From assembly GCF_008124835.1 (NCBI RefSeq), contig NZ_VNHW01000009.1:165565-229564 (forward strand): a stretch of 64,000 nucleotides of DNA, read 5' to 3'. The DNA is from Blastococcus xanthinilyticus (GTDB taxonomy: Bacteria; Actinomycetota; Actinomycetes; Mycobacteriales; Geodermatophilaceae). Below the pieces are notes generated by a model that saw only the letters and a program-made list of their open reading frames with translations, was not told the origin of the DNA and made no database searches. The position numbers and the translations under genes are program-made. Position 1 is the stretch's first letter. Each line of letters starts with the position of its first letter. This document shows, piece after piece, positions 16,017 to 24,242 of the stretch.

Positions 16017-16065
16017 TGTGCACGAACGGGTGCCTCGCACCCCGGGAGGCACCCGTTCGTGCACA
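16017..16065 (-). terminator. Perfect 20-bp hairpin containing the TTCGTGCAC motif
   Basis: TGTGCACGAACGGGTGCCTC (16017-16036) is the exact reverse complement of 16046-16065, with a nine-base loop. It begins six bases past the HxlR-type gene's stop on the minus strand, where a terminator is expected. It belongs to the same sequence family as 6813-6870 and 37567-37584. Confidence 0.7.
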
Positions 16066-16070
16066 TCCGG

Positions 16071-16538
16071 TCAGCGCGGCAGCGGACCGTGCCCCGGCTG
16101 GCTCCCGTCGGGCACGTGCCGCTCGATCCCCCGGCCGACCCGCTCGCCGCACACGTCGCAGACCCACGAGGCGGAGATGCGGTGCCCGGAGTGGTGCAGC
16201 TCGACGGGTGGGGTGTCGGCGACGTGGCGGTCGCCCCACTGCATGAGCGCCTGCAGCACGGGGAGGAGGTCGCGCCCGGCCCGCGTGAGGTGGTAGTCCG
16301 ACCGCGGCGGGTTCTGGCTGTACTCCCGCCGCTCCAGGACGCCGGCGTCGACGAGTTCGCCCAGCCGGGCGGCCAGCCGCTCCCGGGGCGCGCCGGTGCC
16401 CCGCAGGATCTCGCTGAACCGGTGTGCCCCCAGCGACACCTCGCGGACGACGAGCAGCGCCCACCGGTCGCCGACGACGTCGAGCGCGCCGGCGATGGAG
16501 CAGCGGCGCCCCGGGAGGTCGTCGAGTCGAGTCGTCAT
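16071..16538 (-). CDS. HxlR family transcriptional regulator
   Basis: A 155-residue winged-helix regulator: CSIAGALDVVGDRWALLVVREVSLGAHRFSEILRGTGAPRERLAARLGELVDAGVLERREYSQNPPRSDYHLTRAGRDLLPVLQALMQWGDRH is the full HxlR domain. A C-terminal tail WVCDVCGERVGRGIERHVPDG adds a CxxC pair that could bind metal or sense redox state. It is divergent from a thioesterase gene; two near-identical palindromes fill the space between them, so it probably controls both genes. Confidence 0.93.
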   Translation of the reverse strand: MTTRLDDLPGRRCSIAGALDVVGDRWALLVVREVSLGAHRFSEILRGTGAPRERLAARLGELVDAGVLERREYSQNPPRSDYHLTRAGRDLLPVLQALMQWGDRHVADTPPVELHHSGHRISASWVCDVCGERVGRGIERHVPDGSQPGHGPLPR

Positions 16539-16545
16539 GCCTCCA

Positions 16546-16604
16546 GGTTCGCATACCGAACCGACTCGGGTACGGTCCCGACCAGTCGGTTCGGATGTCG
16601 AACC
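16546..16604. promoter_or_regulatory. Twin HxlR operators 42 bp apart
   Basis: Site 1 is GGTTCGCATACCGAACC (16546-16562) and site 2 is GGTTCGGATGTCGAACC (16588-16604); consensus GGTTCGNATNYCGAACC. Their centres are 42 bp apart, four helical turns, so dimers would lie on one DNA face. They sit between the divergent HxlR and thioesterase genes. Confidence 0.75.
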
Positions 16605-16655
16605 ACCAACCGGACGGGAGCCGCCCGTGCGCGCTCCCGCCGAACAGGGGACGCC

Positions 16656-17402
16656 ATGACCCTCGCCACCGGACGCCGGCTGGTCTTCGACCCCAGCTGG
16701 CGGTCGTTCACCCACACGCAGGGCGGCCTGCTCGTCGGGCACCTGCTCGACGCCGCCGCCGACCTGGCCGGGGCTCCGCCGCGCGCGGTGACCGCACACC
16801 TGCTCGGCGGGGTCGCCGCCGCGACCGAGGTCGTGGTGAGCGCGACCGCCGACCGGGCCGGGCGCACCGGGAGCGTCCGCAGCGAGCTGCGCCAGGACGG
16901 CGAGCTGCGCGCGGTCGCCCAGACCCTCACCCTGGCCCGCCCGGTGTCCCCGGGCATCGAGCACTGGGCGCCGGTGGAGCTGCCGCGGGTCGGCGACGGC
17001 GTCCCGTTCGAGCTGCCGCGGGAGTACGTGCCGGTCGCCGAGCACACCGAGATCCGGGCGCTCGGTGCCGCCCGCCCGCTCGCCGGGGGTGCCGAGCCGC
17101 GGCTGCACGCGTGGGTGCGCATCCGGGGCGCGGAGCTGGCGCCGCTGGTGCAGCTCGGGGTGCTGCTCGACGCGCTCCCGCCGTCGCTGTTCGCCGTCCG
17201 GACGCTGCCGGCCACCATGCCGACGGTCGAGCTCACCGCGCACCTGGCCGGCCCGGTGCCGGAGACCGGCGCGTGGGTGCGGGTCGACCAGCGCACGACC
17301 TGGGCCGACGCCGACATCGCGGTGGACGAGGTCGAGCTCCGGGCCGCGGACGGCTCGCTGGTGGCGCGGGGCCGGCAGACCCGGCGACTGCCGCCCAGCT
17401 GA
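16656..17402 (+). CDS. Acyl-CoA thioesterase family protein
   Basis: A 248-residue double hot-dog protein of the TesB/thioesterase-like type. It starts MTLATGRRLVFDPSWRSFTHTQGGLLVGHLLDAAADLAG and ends with RGRQTRRLPPS; the second half contains WVRIRGAELAPLVQLGVLLDALPPSLF and TVELTAHLAGPVPETGAWVRVDQRTTWADADIAVDEVELRAADGSLVARGRQ, typical for the family. It should hydrolyse an acyl thioester; the acyl group is unknown. Its expression is probably governed by the divergent HxlR regulator. Confidence 0.85.
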   Translation: MTLATGRRLVFDPSWRSFTHTQGGLLVGHLLDAAADLAGAPPRAVTAHLLGGVAAATEVVVSATADRAGRTGSVRSELRQDGELRAVAQTLTLARPVSPGIEHWAPVELPRVGDGVPFELPREYVPVAEHTEIRALGAARPLAGGAEPRLHAWVRIRGAELAPLVQLGVLLDALPPSLFAVRTLPATMPTVELTAHLAGPVPETGAWVRVDQRTTWADADIAVDEVELRAADGSLVARGRQTRRLPPS

Positions 17403-17418
17403 GGCACCTGCGGCTGCG

Positions 17419-19620
17419 TCAGCTCCGGACGGGGACCGGCTCCTCCACCGGGCGGACCGGCTCGCGCTGCTCGAGCGCGGCGCCCTCGATGTCCACGTCG
17501 GGCAGCGCCCGGTCCAGCCAGCGCGGCAGCCACCAGGCGGCCCTGCCCAGCAGGGTCATGACCGCCGGCACCAGCGCCATCCGGACGACGAACGCGTCGA
17601 CCAGGACGCCGAACGCCAGCGCGAAGCCGATGCTCTTGATGGTCGCGTCGTGGCCGAGGATGAACCCGCCGAACACCGAGCCCATGATCAGCGCGGCCGC
17701 TGTCACCACGCGGGCGCCGTGCCGGAAGCCGCCGATCACGGCGTCGGTCGGCTCGGCCCCGTGCACGTGCTCCTCCCGCATCCGGCTGACGAGGAACACC
17801 TCGTAGTCCATCGCGAGCCCGAACAGCAGGCCGATGAGCAGGATCGGCAGGAAGCTCAGCACCGGCCCGGTCTGCTCGACACCGAGCAGGTCGGCCAGCC
17901 AGCCCCACTGGAACACCGCGACCAGGGCGCCGAACGTGGCGGCCAGGCTGAGCAGGAAGCCCAGCGTCGCCTTGACCGGCACCAGGATCGACCGGAACGC
18001 GAGCATCAGCAGCAGGAACGCCAGGCCGACGACGACGGCGAGGAACACCGGCAGCGCGTCGGTGAGCTTCTCGGACACGTCGATGCCCAGGGCGGTGTTG
18101 CCGGTGACCGCCAGCTCCGAGCCGGTCTCCTCGGTCAGCCCGGGGCGCAGGTCGCGGATGTCGCCGACCAGCTCCTCGGTGGCGGCCGCGGTCGGCCCCT
18201 CGGCCGGGACGACGGTCAGGATGGCGGTGTCGCCGGCCTGGTTCGGGATCGGGGGTGCGACCGCGGCGACGCCGTCCAGCTCGCCGACGGCGGCGGCGGT
18301 CGCGGCGAACGCGGCCGGGGCGTCGCCGGCGTCCGTGGCGTCGATCAGCACGGTGAGCGGGCCGTTGAAGCCGGGGCCGAAGCCCTCGGCGAGCAGGTCG
18401 TAGGCCTGCCGCTGGGTGGTCTCCTCGCCCAGGTCGCCCTCCGAGGGCAGGCCGAGCCGCAGGTCCAGCGCCGGCACGGCGACGATGCCGAGCCCCACCA
18501 CGGTGGCGAGCAGGACGGCGACCGGGCGGCGGGTCACGGTGCGCGCCCAGCGGGTGCCCGCGGAGTCCCGGCCCGCCAGCTCGGCCTGCCGGCGGCGCAG
18601 CCCGGGCACCGCCCAGCGGTCGAACCGGTCGCCGGCGAAGCCGAGCAGCGCGGGGACCAGGGTGAGCGCGACCAGGACGGCGACGCCCACCATGCCGGCG
18701 GCGACCAGGCCCATGGTCGTGAGGAACGGGATGCCGACGACGGTCAGCCCGGCGAGGGCGATCATCACCGTGAGGCCGGCGAAGACGACGGCGCTGCCCG
18801 CGGTGCCGACGGCCCGGCCGGCGGACTCCCGCGCCGGCATGCCGGTGGCCAGCTGCTCCTTGTGCCGGATGCTGATGAACAGCGCGTAGTCGATGCCGAC
18901 GGCCAGGCCGATCATCAGGCCGAGCGTCGGGGTGGTGCTGGTCAGGTCGACGACGGCGGACAGCGCGAGCACGCCGGCCATCCCGGCGCCGACGCCGATC
19001 AGCGCGGTGAGCAGGGGCAGCCCGGCGGCCAGCAGCGACCCGAAGGTGATCGCGAGGACGACGAGCGCGACGAGGACGCCGATCGCCTCGGCGGCGCTCT
19101 GCCCCGGGATCGCCTGGGTGGCCTCGCCGCCGAGCTCGACCCGCAGCCCGGCGTCCTCCGCCCCGTCGGCGACGTCGAGGAGCTCGGCGCGGGCGGCGTC
19201 GGTGATCTCGTCGACCTGCACGCCGTAGCTGACGGTGGCGTAGGCGACCGAGCCGTCGGGGGAGACGGCCTGGGTCTGGAACGGGTCGGCGACCGCGGCG
19301 ACCTGCTCCGCCTCGGCCGCCGCGGCGACGGCCTGCTGGATCGCCTCGGTGAGCTCGGGATCGGTGACCGCGGCGCCCTCGGGGGCGGCGAACACGATGC
19401 GGGCGGTGGCGCCGCCGGCCGCGCCGCCGGGAAAGCGCTCCTGGAGCGTCTCCAGCGCGGTGACCGACTCGACGCCGGGGATGGTGAGCTGCGCGTCGGC
19501 GTCGCGGCTGAAGGCGCCGGCCAGTCCGCCGAGGACGACCAGCGCCAGCACCCAGGAGATCAGGACGGTCCAGCGGCGGGAGAAGGCCCAGCGTCCGAGA
19601 CGGTGGAGGAGGACGGCCAC
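17419..19620 (-). CDS. MMPL/RND family transporter
   Basis: A 733-residue protein with twelve predicted membrane helices in two homologous halves: one helix then a large outside loop (about 40-160), five helices, and the same again. Family features include LGLMIGLAVGIDYALFISIRHKEQL and its C-terminal counterpart LLFGLAMDYEVFLVSRMREEHVHG. Such proteins export lipids or drugs using the proton gradient. It is divergent from a TetR gene with two CTAGCCGATCGGCTAG-type operators between them, a standard efflux pump/repressor arrangement. Confidence 0.93.
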   Translation of the reverse strand: MAVLLHRLGRWAFSRRWTVLISWVLALVVLGGLAGAFSRDADAQLTIPGVESVTALETLQERFPGGAAGGATARIVFAAPEGAAVTDPELTEAIQQAVAAAAEAEQVAAVADPFQTQAVSPDGSVAYATVSYGVQVDEITDAARAELLDVADGAEDAGLRVELGGEATQAIPGQSAAEAIGVLVALVVLAITFGSLLAAGLPLLTALIGVGAGMAGVLALSAVVDLTSTTPTLGLMIGLAVGIDYALFISIRHKEQLATGMPARESAGRAVGTAGSAVVFAGLTVMIALAGLTVVGIPFLTTMGLVAAGMVGVAVLVALTLVPALLGFAGDRFDRWAVPGLRRRQAELAGRDSAGTRWARTVTRRPVAVLLATVVGLGIVAVPALDLRLGLPSEGDLGEETTQRQAYDLLAEGFGPGFNGPLTVLIDATDAGDAPAAFAATAAAVGELDGVAAVAPPIPNQAGDTAILTVVPAEGPTAAATEELVGDIRDLRPGLTEETGSELAVTGNTALGIDVSEKLTDALPVFLAVVVGLAFLLLMLAFRSILVPVKATLGFLLSLAATFGALVAVFQWGWLADLLGVEQTGPVLSFLPILLIGLLFGLAMDYEVFLVSRMREEHVHGAEPTDAVIGGFRHGARVVTAAALIMGSVFGGFILGHDATIKSIGFALAFGVLVDAFVVRMALVPAVMTLLGRAAWWLPRWLDRALPDVDIEGAALEQREPVRPVEEPVPVRS

Positions 19621-19665
19621 GAGTGCGCTCCGGGGGTCGAGGGCGTGCCGGCGACGCTGAGCCGC

Positions 19666-19704
19666 CTAGCCGATCGGCAAGCATGCTACTAGCCGATCGG
19701 CTAG
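19666..19704. promoter_or_regulatory. Paired TetR operators between MMPL and tetR genes
   Basis: CTAGCCGATCGGCTAG (19689-19704) is a perfect 16-bp palindrome. A second copy CTAGCCGATCGGCAAG (19666-19681) differs by one base. Their centres are 23 bp apart, between the divergent MMPL and TetR genes. Confidence 0.8.
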
Positions 19705-19750
19705 GTGGGAGATGAGGCGCGTCACGTCGGTCGCTGGCTACGCTGTGCCG

Positions 19751-20377
19751 GTGACGAGCGCGGGAACCGCAGGTAGCGGCCGGTCGGCCGGCGCGCAGCG
19801 GGTGCTGGACGCCGCGCTCGAGCTGTTCAGCGAGCACGGCTTCGAGGGCACCAGCCTGCAGGACATCGCCGACCGGCTGGGCGTCACGAAGGCCGCCGTC
19901 TACTACCACTTCCACACCAAGGACGAGCTCCTGCTGGCGCTGGTGGAGCCGGCCTTCGACGAGCTGCTGGCGTTGGCGGACTCCGGTCTGCAGGCCCGCC
20001 GGCGCGGTGGCCTGGACGTCGCCGGCTACGTGGACTACCTGCTGCGCCACCGCCGGGTGGCCGCGTACCTGACTCGCGACCCGACGGCGATGAGCCGGCC
20101 CGGGCTCGTGGAGAAGGGCACCCGGATGCGCGAGCAGGTCGAGGCGATGCTGCTCGGTGGCGACGGCGACGACCTGGGGAACCTCTGGGGCGCGGCGACT
20201 CTGCAGGCGCTCGCCGGGGCCCTGCTCGCCGCGCCGCCGGATGCGTCGGAGGAGTGGCTGCGCGAGGAGCTGACCGAGCTGGGCGCGCACCTGCGCGCCG
20301 GCTACCGGAAGGCCGCCCGCCGCCGCGGCGGGAGCGGGACGGTGCAGCCTCAGACCGGCATGAAGCCGGACCGGTAG
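19751..20377 (+). CDS. TetR family regulator of the MMPL pump
   Basis: About 208 residues. The N-terminal HTH is typical: GAQRVLDAALELFSEHGFEGTSLQDIADRLGVTKAAVYYHFHTKDELLLALV. The ligand-binding half is variable (DYLLRHRRVAAYLTRDPTAMS). GTG 19751 is chosen because TACGCT at 19739-19744 resembles a -10 box six bases upstream, which suggests a leaderless mRNA; GTG 19745 and ATG 19712 are alternatives. The 3' end overlaps the convergent response-regulator gene by 28 bases. It probably represses the divergent MMPL gene and itself. Confidence 0.9.
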   Translation: MTSAGTAGSGRSAGAQRVLDAALELFSEHGFEGTSLQDIADRLGVTKAAVYYHFHTKDELLLALVEPAFDELLALADSGLQARRRGGLDVAGYVDYLLRHRRVAAYLTRDPTAMSRPGLVEKGTRMREQVEAMLLGGDGDDLGNLWGAATLQALAGALLAAPPDASEEWLREELTELGAHLRAGYRKAARRRGGSGTVQPQTGMKPDR

Positions 20378-20997
20378 GCGAGGACGACCGCCTGGGTGCG
20401 GTCCCGCGCCCCGGTCTTGGCCAGGACGGCGGCCACGTGGCTGCGCACGGTCTCGACGCCGACGACCAGCCGGTCGGCCATCTCGGCGTTGCTCAGCCCG
20501 GCCGCCATCAGCCGGAGGACCTCCTGCTCGCGCGGAGTCAGGCGGTCCAGCCCGGGGTCGCCGGTGGACCCCGTCGACCGCGCGTGGCGGCGGGCGAGCT
20601 CCCGGACGGCGTCGGGGAACAGCAGCGACTCCCCGCGGGCCACCGTCCGGATGCCGTGCAGCACCTCCTCGGGCGACGACCGCTTGAGCAGGAACCCGTC
20701 GGCGCCGGCCGCGAGCGCCTCGAACACGTGGTCGTCGTTGGCGAACGTGGTGAGCACCAGCACCCGGGCCGCCGAACCCGCGCGGACCAGCGCCCGGGTG
20801 GCCGCGATGCCGTCCACCCGCGGCATCCGCACATCCATGAGGACGACGTCCGGGGAGGTGCGCCCGACCAGGTCGAGGACCCCGGTGCCGTCGCCCGCCT
20901 CCCCGACGACCGCCATGTCCGGCTCGCTCCCGACGACCGCGGCCAGCCCCCGGCGGATCAGCGGCTCGTCGTCGACGAGCGCCACCCGCAGCGTCAT
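20350..20997 (-). CDS. NarL/LuxR-type response regulator
   Basis: A 215-residue regulator. The receiver domain has the acidic pair VDDE (about 8-11), phospho-acceptor D55 in VVLMDVRMP, T/S in VLTTF and K in FLLKRSSP. The C-terminal LuxR HTH reads LTPREQEVLRLMAAGLSNAEMADRLVVGVETVRSHVAAVLAKTGARDRTQAVVLAY. Its ATG overlaps the kinase stop by four bases (ATGA), so the two make one operon and almost certainly a cognate pair. Targets are unknown. Confidence 0.94.
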   Translation of the reverse strand: MTLRVALVDDEPLIRRGLAAVVGSEPDMAVVGEAGDGTGVLDLVGRTSPDVVLMDVRMPRVDGIAATRALVRAGSAARVLVLTTFANDDHVFEALAAGADGFLLKRSSPEEVLHGIRTVARGESLLFPDAVRELARRHARSTGSTGDPGLDRLTPREQEVLRLMAAGLSNAEMADRLVVGVETVRSHVAAVLAKTGARDRTQAVVLAYRSGFMPV

Positions 20998-22262
20998 CGC
21001 GCTCCTCCGCGCGCGTGCACCGGCAGCTGCACCTGGAGCCGCCAGCAGCCGTCGTCCCCGGGGCCCGACTCCAGCCGGCCGCGCAGGTCCCGGACGCGCT
21101 CGCCGACGCCGACGAGCCCCCGGCCGCCCCGGTCCTCGGCCGGCAGAGCGCCCGGGACGGTGTTCACCAGGCGCAGCCGCAGCTCGTCGTCCCCGGCTCG
21201 CACCTCGAGCCGGCACGCTGCCCGCGGCGCGTGGCGGATCACGTTGGTCAGCCCCTCCTGCACGATCCGGTAGGCCTCCCGGGAGACGAGGGCCGGCAGC
21301 CCGGGCAGGTCACCGGTGACGTCGGCCGACACCTGCGCACCGGCCCCGCGGGCGTCGGCGAGCAGTCGCTCCAGGTCGCGGAGGTCGGGTGCCGGGGCGA
21401 CGTCGTCCGGGGTTCCCTCGTCCTCGCGGAGCAGCCCGAGCACGTGGTCGAGGTCGACCATGGCCCGCCGGGCGGCGTCCTCGGTGGCGCGGATCGCCTG
21501 CTCGGCGGCCGCCGGGTCCCGGACCAGCAGCCGGCGGGCGGCCCCCGCCTGCACGCTGGCCAGGCTCAGCGCGTGCCCGACGCTGTCGTGCAGCTCGCGG
21601 GCCAACCGGTCGCGGCCGGCGAGCAGCGACACCGACGCCTCCGCCGCGGCCAGCCGCTCGGCGGCCGGATCGGCGAGCAGTCGCGGGGCGAGCGCGGCCA
21701 TGGCCCGCCCCAGCAGCTCTCCGCCGGCGAGGCAGAGCAGCGCGATCCCGGCGGCCAGGGCCAGCCTGGCCGGCGGGGCCTCGGGCGGGGTCAGGCCCGG
21801 GAGGAGCGACCCACCCAGCTCGCTCGGGCCCGCCGCGACGACCGCGGCGGTCGGCACGCCGATGATCAGCAGCGCCCCGGCGAGGGCGCCGGTGGCGACG
21901 TGCAGCACGAGCAGGACGGCGCTGCGTCCGCGCTGGGCGCTGGTCGTGGCCGGACCCGGGCGCTCCTGCGGGCGCCCGGTGAGCAGCCCCGCGACGGCCG
22001 CGCCCTCGATGGAGCGGACCTCGGCCAGCGTCCCGATCGCGGCGACCGGCGCGGCGAGGACCAGGCCCGCGAGCAGGACGAGGAGCACGACCGGCATCCC
22101 GGTGGCCCAGAGCACGGAGACCGGCCAGGCGAGGACGACGCCGACGGCCAGGCCGATCGCACCGCCCAGCAGGAGGTAGATCCACCGGTGCAGCGAGCGC
22201 CGGATCGCCGGGGTCGCCGTCCCTCGCTGCACCGGTGCATCCTCGCAGCGGACGGCGCTCAC
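20994..22262 (-). CDS. Sensor histidine kinase, HisKA_3 type
   Basis: A 422-residue membrane kinase with about five to six helices in the first 190 residues and little outside the membrane, so it probably senses within the bilayer. The dimerisation/phospho-acceptor region is RDRLARELHDSVGHALSLA with H225; the ATPase domain contains YRIVQEGLTNVIRHAPRA (N-box) and GGRGLVGVGERVRDLRG. GTG 22262 overlaps the upstream membrane-protein stop (GTGA), so three genes are coupled. Longer frames upstream are antisense noise. Confidence 0.9.
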   Translation of the reverse strand: MSAVRCEDAPVQRGTATPAIRRSLHRWIYLLLGGAIGLAVGVVLAWPVSVLWATGMPVVLLVLLAGLVLAAPVAAIGTLAEVRSIEGAAVAGLLTGRPQERPGPATTSAQRGRSAVLLVLHVATGALAGALLIIGVPTAAVVAAGPSELGGSLLPGLTPPEAPPARLALAAGIALLCLAGGELLGRAMAALAPRLLADPAAERLAAAEASVSLLAGRDRLARELHDSVGHALSLASVQAGAARRLLVRDPAAAEQAIRATEDAARRAMVDLDHVLGLLREDEGTPDDVAPAPDLRDLERLLADARGAGAQVSADVTGDLPGLPALVSREAYRIVQEGLTNVIRHAPRAACRLEVRAGDDELRLRLVNTVPGALPAEDRGGRGLVGVGERVRDLRGRLESGPGDDGCWRLQVQLPVHARGGAR

Positions 22263-23467
22263 GGGCGCACCGACAGCGCCGGCTCCCCCTGGCCGCAGGT
22301 GGAGCAGGCCCCGCGGCGCCGGTAGGCGTACGCGGTCACGGCCGCGGCGAGGGCCAGGCCCCACGGCAGGGTGGGGAAGATCAGCAGCAGGGCCGCCTGC
22401 ATCCCGTCGCCCGCGGTCAGGCCTTCGAACCCGGCGAGGACGACGCCGGGGCTGGCGGCCAGCAGCACGGCGGCGACCAGGCCGCCGGCGACGACCGGCA
22501 CGCGGACCGGCACCGGCCGCCCGCGCAGCCCGGGGACCCAGCCCGGCCACACCTCGCCCCAGGGGCGGATGAGCCCGACCGTCAGCACGGCGCCCCCGAG
22601 GGCGGCGAGGCCGAGCCCGAGGCCGAACAGCCGCGTCGCGGTCCCGAGCTCGGCGCCCCCGGGGAGGCCCAGCGGCCACGGGGTCAGCCAGGTCGCCCGG
22701 AGGAATGCGTAGGGCAGCGGGCCGGCCACGGCGGTCCACGTCGCGATCCGCCCCCAGCGCAGCGCGTTCGCCGGCTCGGTCCAGCGGGCGGCGGGGCGGC
22801 CGCAGGCCGCGCAGCGCCCGGCCACCGAGCGGCGCAGGAGGACGGCAGCCGCCCCCCACAGGACGGCGCCGGAGAGGACCAGCCCCAGGTGCGCCGGCAC
22901 CAGGGCGTTGGCGGCGAAGCCGCCCGCGAGCTCCGACCCCAACCGCGAGAGGGCCTCCCACCGCAGCAGGCCGGAGACCACGCCGGCGACGAGCACCGCA
23001 CCGACGCCCAGCAGCGCAAGGCGGGCCCGGCGGTCGCGGAGCGAACCGACCACGAGGACGGCGACGAACGCGGCGGGGCCGACGATGGCGCACAGGTAAC
23101 CGAGCAGCGACAGCACGCCCAGATCGGCCGAGACCGCGCCCAGGAGCACCGCCTCGACGGCCATCACGAGGGGCAACCCGGGGATCCCCCGCCGCCGGCG
23201 GGCTGCGATGGCGAGCACCAGGCCGGTGGCGGCCAGGCCGAGCACCGTCCAGGTGGTCACCGCGCCCGGGAGCAGGGCGACCAGCCCGAACCGGCCGTCG
23301 TCGTCGAACCGGGGCCGGCTGCCGGGATCGAGCAGCCAGCGCAGGGCGAACGCGAGGTGCAGGGCGCTCCAGGCGGCCGCGGCCAGCAGGATGCGGTCGA
23401 GCAGTGCGCTGGAACGGAACGGCCCGGCCCGGCGAACCGGTGGGTGGTGGTCGTGGGCGACGGTCAC
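22259..23467 (-). CDS. Polytopic membrane protein with two CxxC motifs
   Basis: A 402-residue protein with about ten transmembrane segments; I do not recognise a named family. Two zinc-ribbon-like motifs lie in loops or the tail: CAACGRPAARW (about residue 218) and CSTCGQGEP near the C-terminus. It is the first gene of a coupled three-gene unit with a histidine kinase and response regulator (GTGA overlap at 22259-22262). It may be the signal-sensing partner or an accessory of the kinase. The CxxC sites could respond to metal or redox state; this is inference. Confidence 0.8.
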   Translation of the reverse strand: MTVAHDHHPPVRRAGPFRSSALLDRILLAAAAWSALHLAFALRWLLDPGSRPRFDDDGRFGLVALLPGAVTTWTVLGLAATGLVLAIAARRRRGIPGLPLVMAVEAVLLGAVSADLGVLSLLGYLCAIVGPAAFVAVLVVGSLRDRRARLALLGVGAVLVAGVVSGLLRWEALSRLGSELAGGFAANALVPAHLGLVLSGAVLWGAAAVLLRRSVAGRCAACGRPAARWTEPANALRWGRIATWTAVAGPLPYAFLRATWLTPWPLGLPGGAELGTATRLFGLGLGLAALGGAVLTVGLIRPWGEVWPGWVPGLRGRPVPVRVPVVAGGLVAAVLLAASPGVVLAGFEGLTAGDGMQAALLLIFPTLPWGLALAAAVTAYAYRRRGACSTCGQGEPALSVRP

Positions 23468-23541
23468 GGGAACCTCCGGGGGCGACCCCGGGCCTCTCCC
23501 GGGTGCGTTCCCAGACTCGTGAGCCGGCGTCGTCCGCTGCT

Positions 23542-23555
23542 CCCCCGCGCGGGGG
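23542..23555 (-). terminator. CCCCCGCGCGGGGG palindrome after the second response-regulator gene
   Basis: A 14-base perfect palindrome lies 25 bases past the response-regulator stop on the minus strand. It may mark the transcript end and separates it from the next operon. There is no T-tract. Confidence 0.4.
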
Positions 23556-23579
23556 ATCCGCCTCCGCCGGGCGGGTGGC

Positions 23580-24242
23580 TCAGCCCTCCAGCAGGCCGGC
23601 CTCGTGGGCGAGGATCGCCGCCTGGGTGCGGTTGACCAGGTCGAGCTTGGTGAGCAGCCGGGAGACGTAGGTCTTCACCGTCGCCTCGCTGACGAACAGC
23701 CGCCTCGCCAGCTCGGCGTTGGGCTCGCCGGTGCCCAGCAGCGCCAGCACCTCGCGCTCCCGGTCGGAGAGGTCGGCGATGCGGCGCAACGCCTCCGCCT
23801 TGCGCGGAGCGGCCTTCTTGTCCACGTAGGACTCGATGATCGCGGCGGTCACGGCGGGGGAGAGGGTCGCCGTCCCGTCGGCCACCGCCCGCACCGCGGC
23901 GGCGATCTCCCGCGGCGGGGTGTCCTTGAGCAGGAAGCCCCCGGCGCCGGCGGCCAGCGCGGCGTGCACGTACTCGTCGACGTGGAAGGTGGTGAGGACG
24001 GCGACCTGGGGCGGGTGCGGCAGCGCCAGGATCTGCCGGGTGGCGGCCAGGCCGTCCATGACCGGCATGCGGACGTCGATCAGGACGACGTCGGGCCGCA
24101 GCTCCGCGGCTGCCCGCACGCCGTCGGCCCCGTTGCCCGCCTCGCCGACCACCTCGAAGCCGCCGGCGCTCTCCAGGACGGTCCGCAGGCCGAAGCGCAC
24201 GAGCTCCTCGTCGTCGACCAGCAGCACCCGCACGCCGCTCAT
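23580..24242 (-). CDS. NarL/LuxR-type response regulator
   Basis: A 220-residue regulator with VDDEE near the N-terminus, D56 in VVLIDVRMPVMDG, VLTTF and FLLKDTPP for the receiver, and a LuxR HTH (LSDREREVLALLGTGEPNAELARRLFVSEATVKTYVSRLLTKLDLVNRTQAAILAHEAG). Its ATG overlaps the kinase stop (24239-24242). The ABC transporter that begins on the other strand upstream of the kinase is its most likely target, as is typical for such actinobacterial clusters. Confidence 0.94.
   Translation of the reverse strand: MSGVRVLLVDDEELVRFGLRTVLESAGGFEVVGEAGNGADGVRAAAELRPDVVLIDVRMPVMDGLAATRQILALPHPPQVAVLTTFHVDEYVHAALAAGAGGFLLKDTPPREIAAAVRAVADGTATLSPAVTAAIIESYVDKKAAPRKAEALRRIADLSDREREVLALLGTGEPNAELARRLFVSEATVKTYVSRLLTKLDLVNRTQAAILAHEAGLLEG

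Noticed and set aside
16535..20290. 1251-codon minus-strand frame through the thioesterase and MMPL region
   Set aside because: It covers the antisense of the thioesterase and an out-of-frame reading of MMPL; Arg/Pro-rich without domains.
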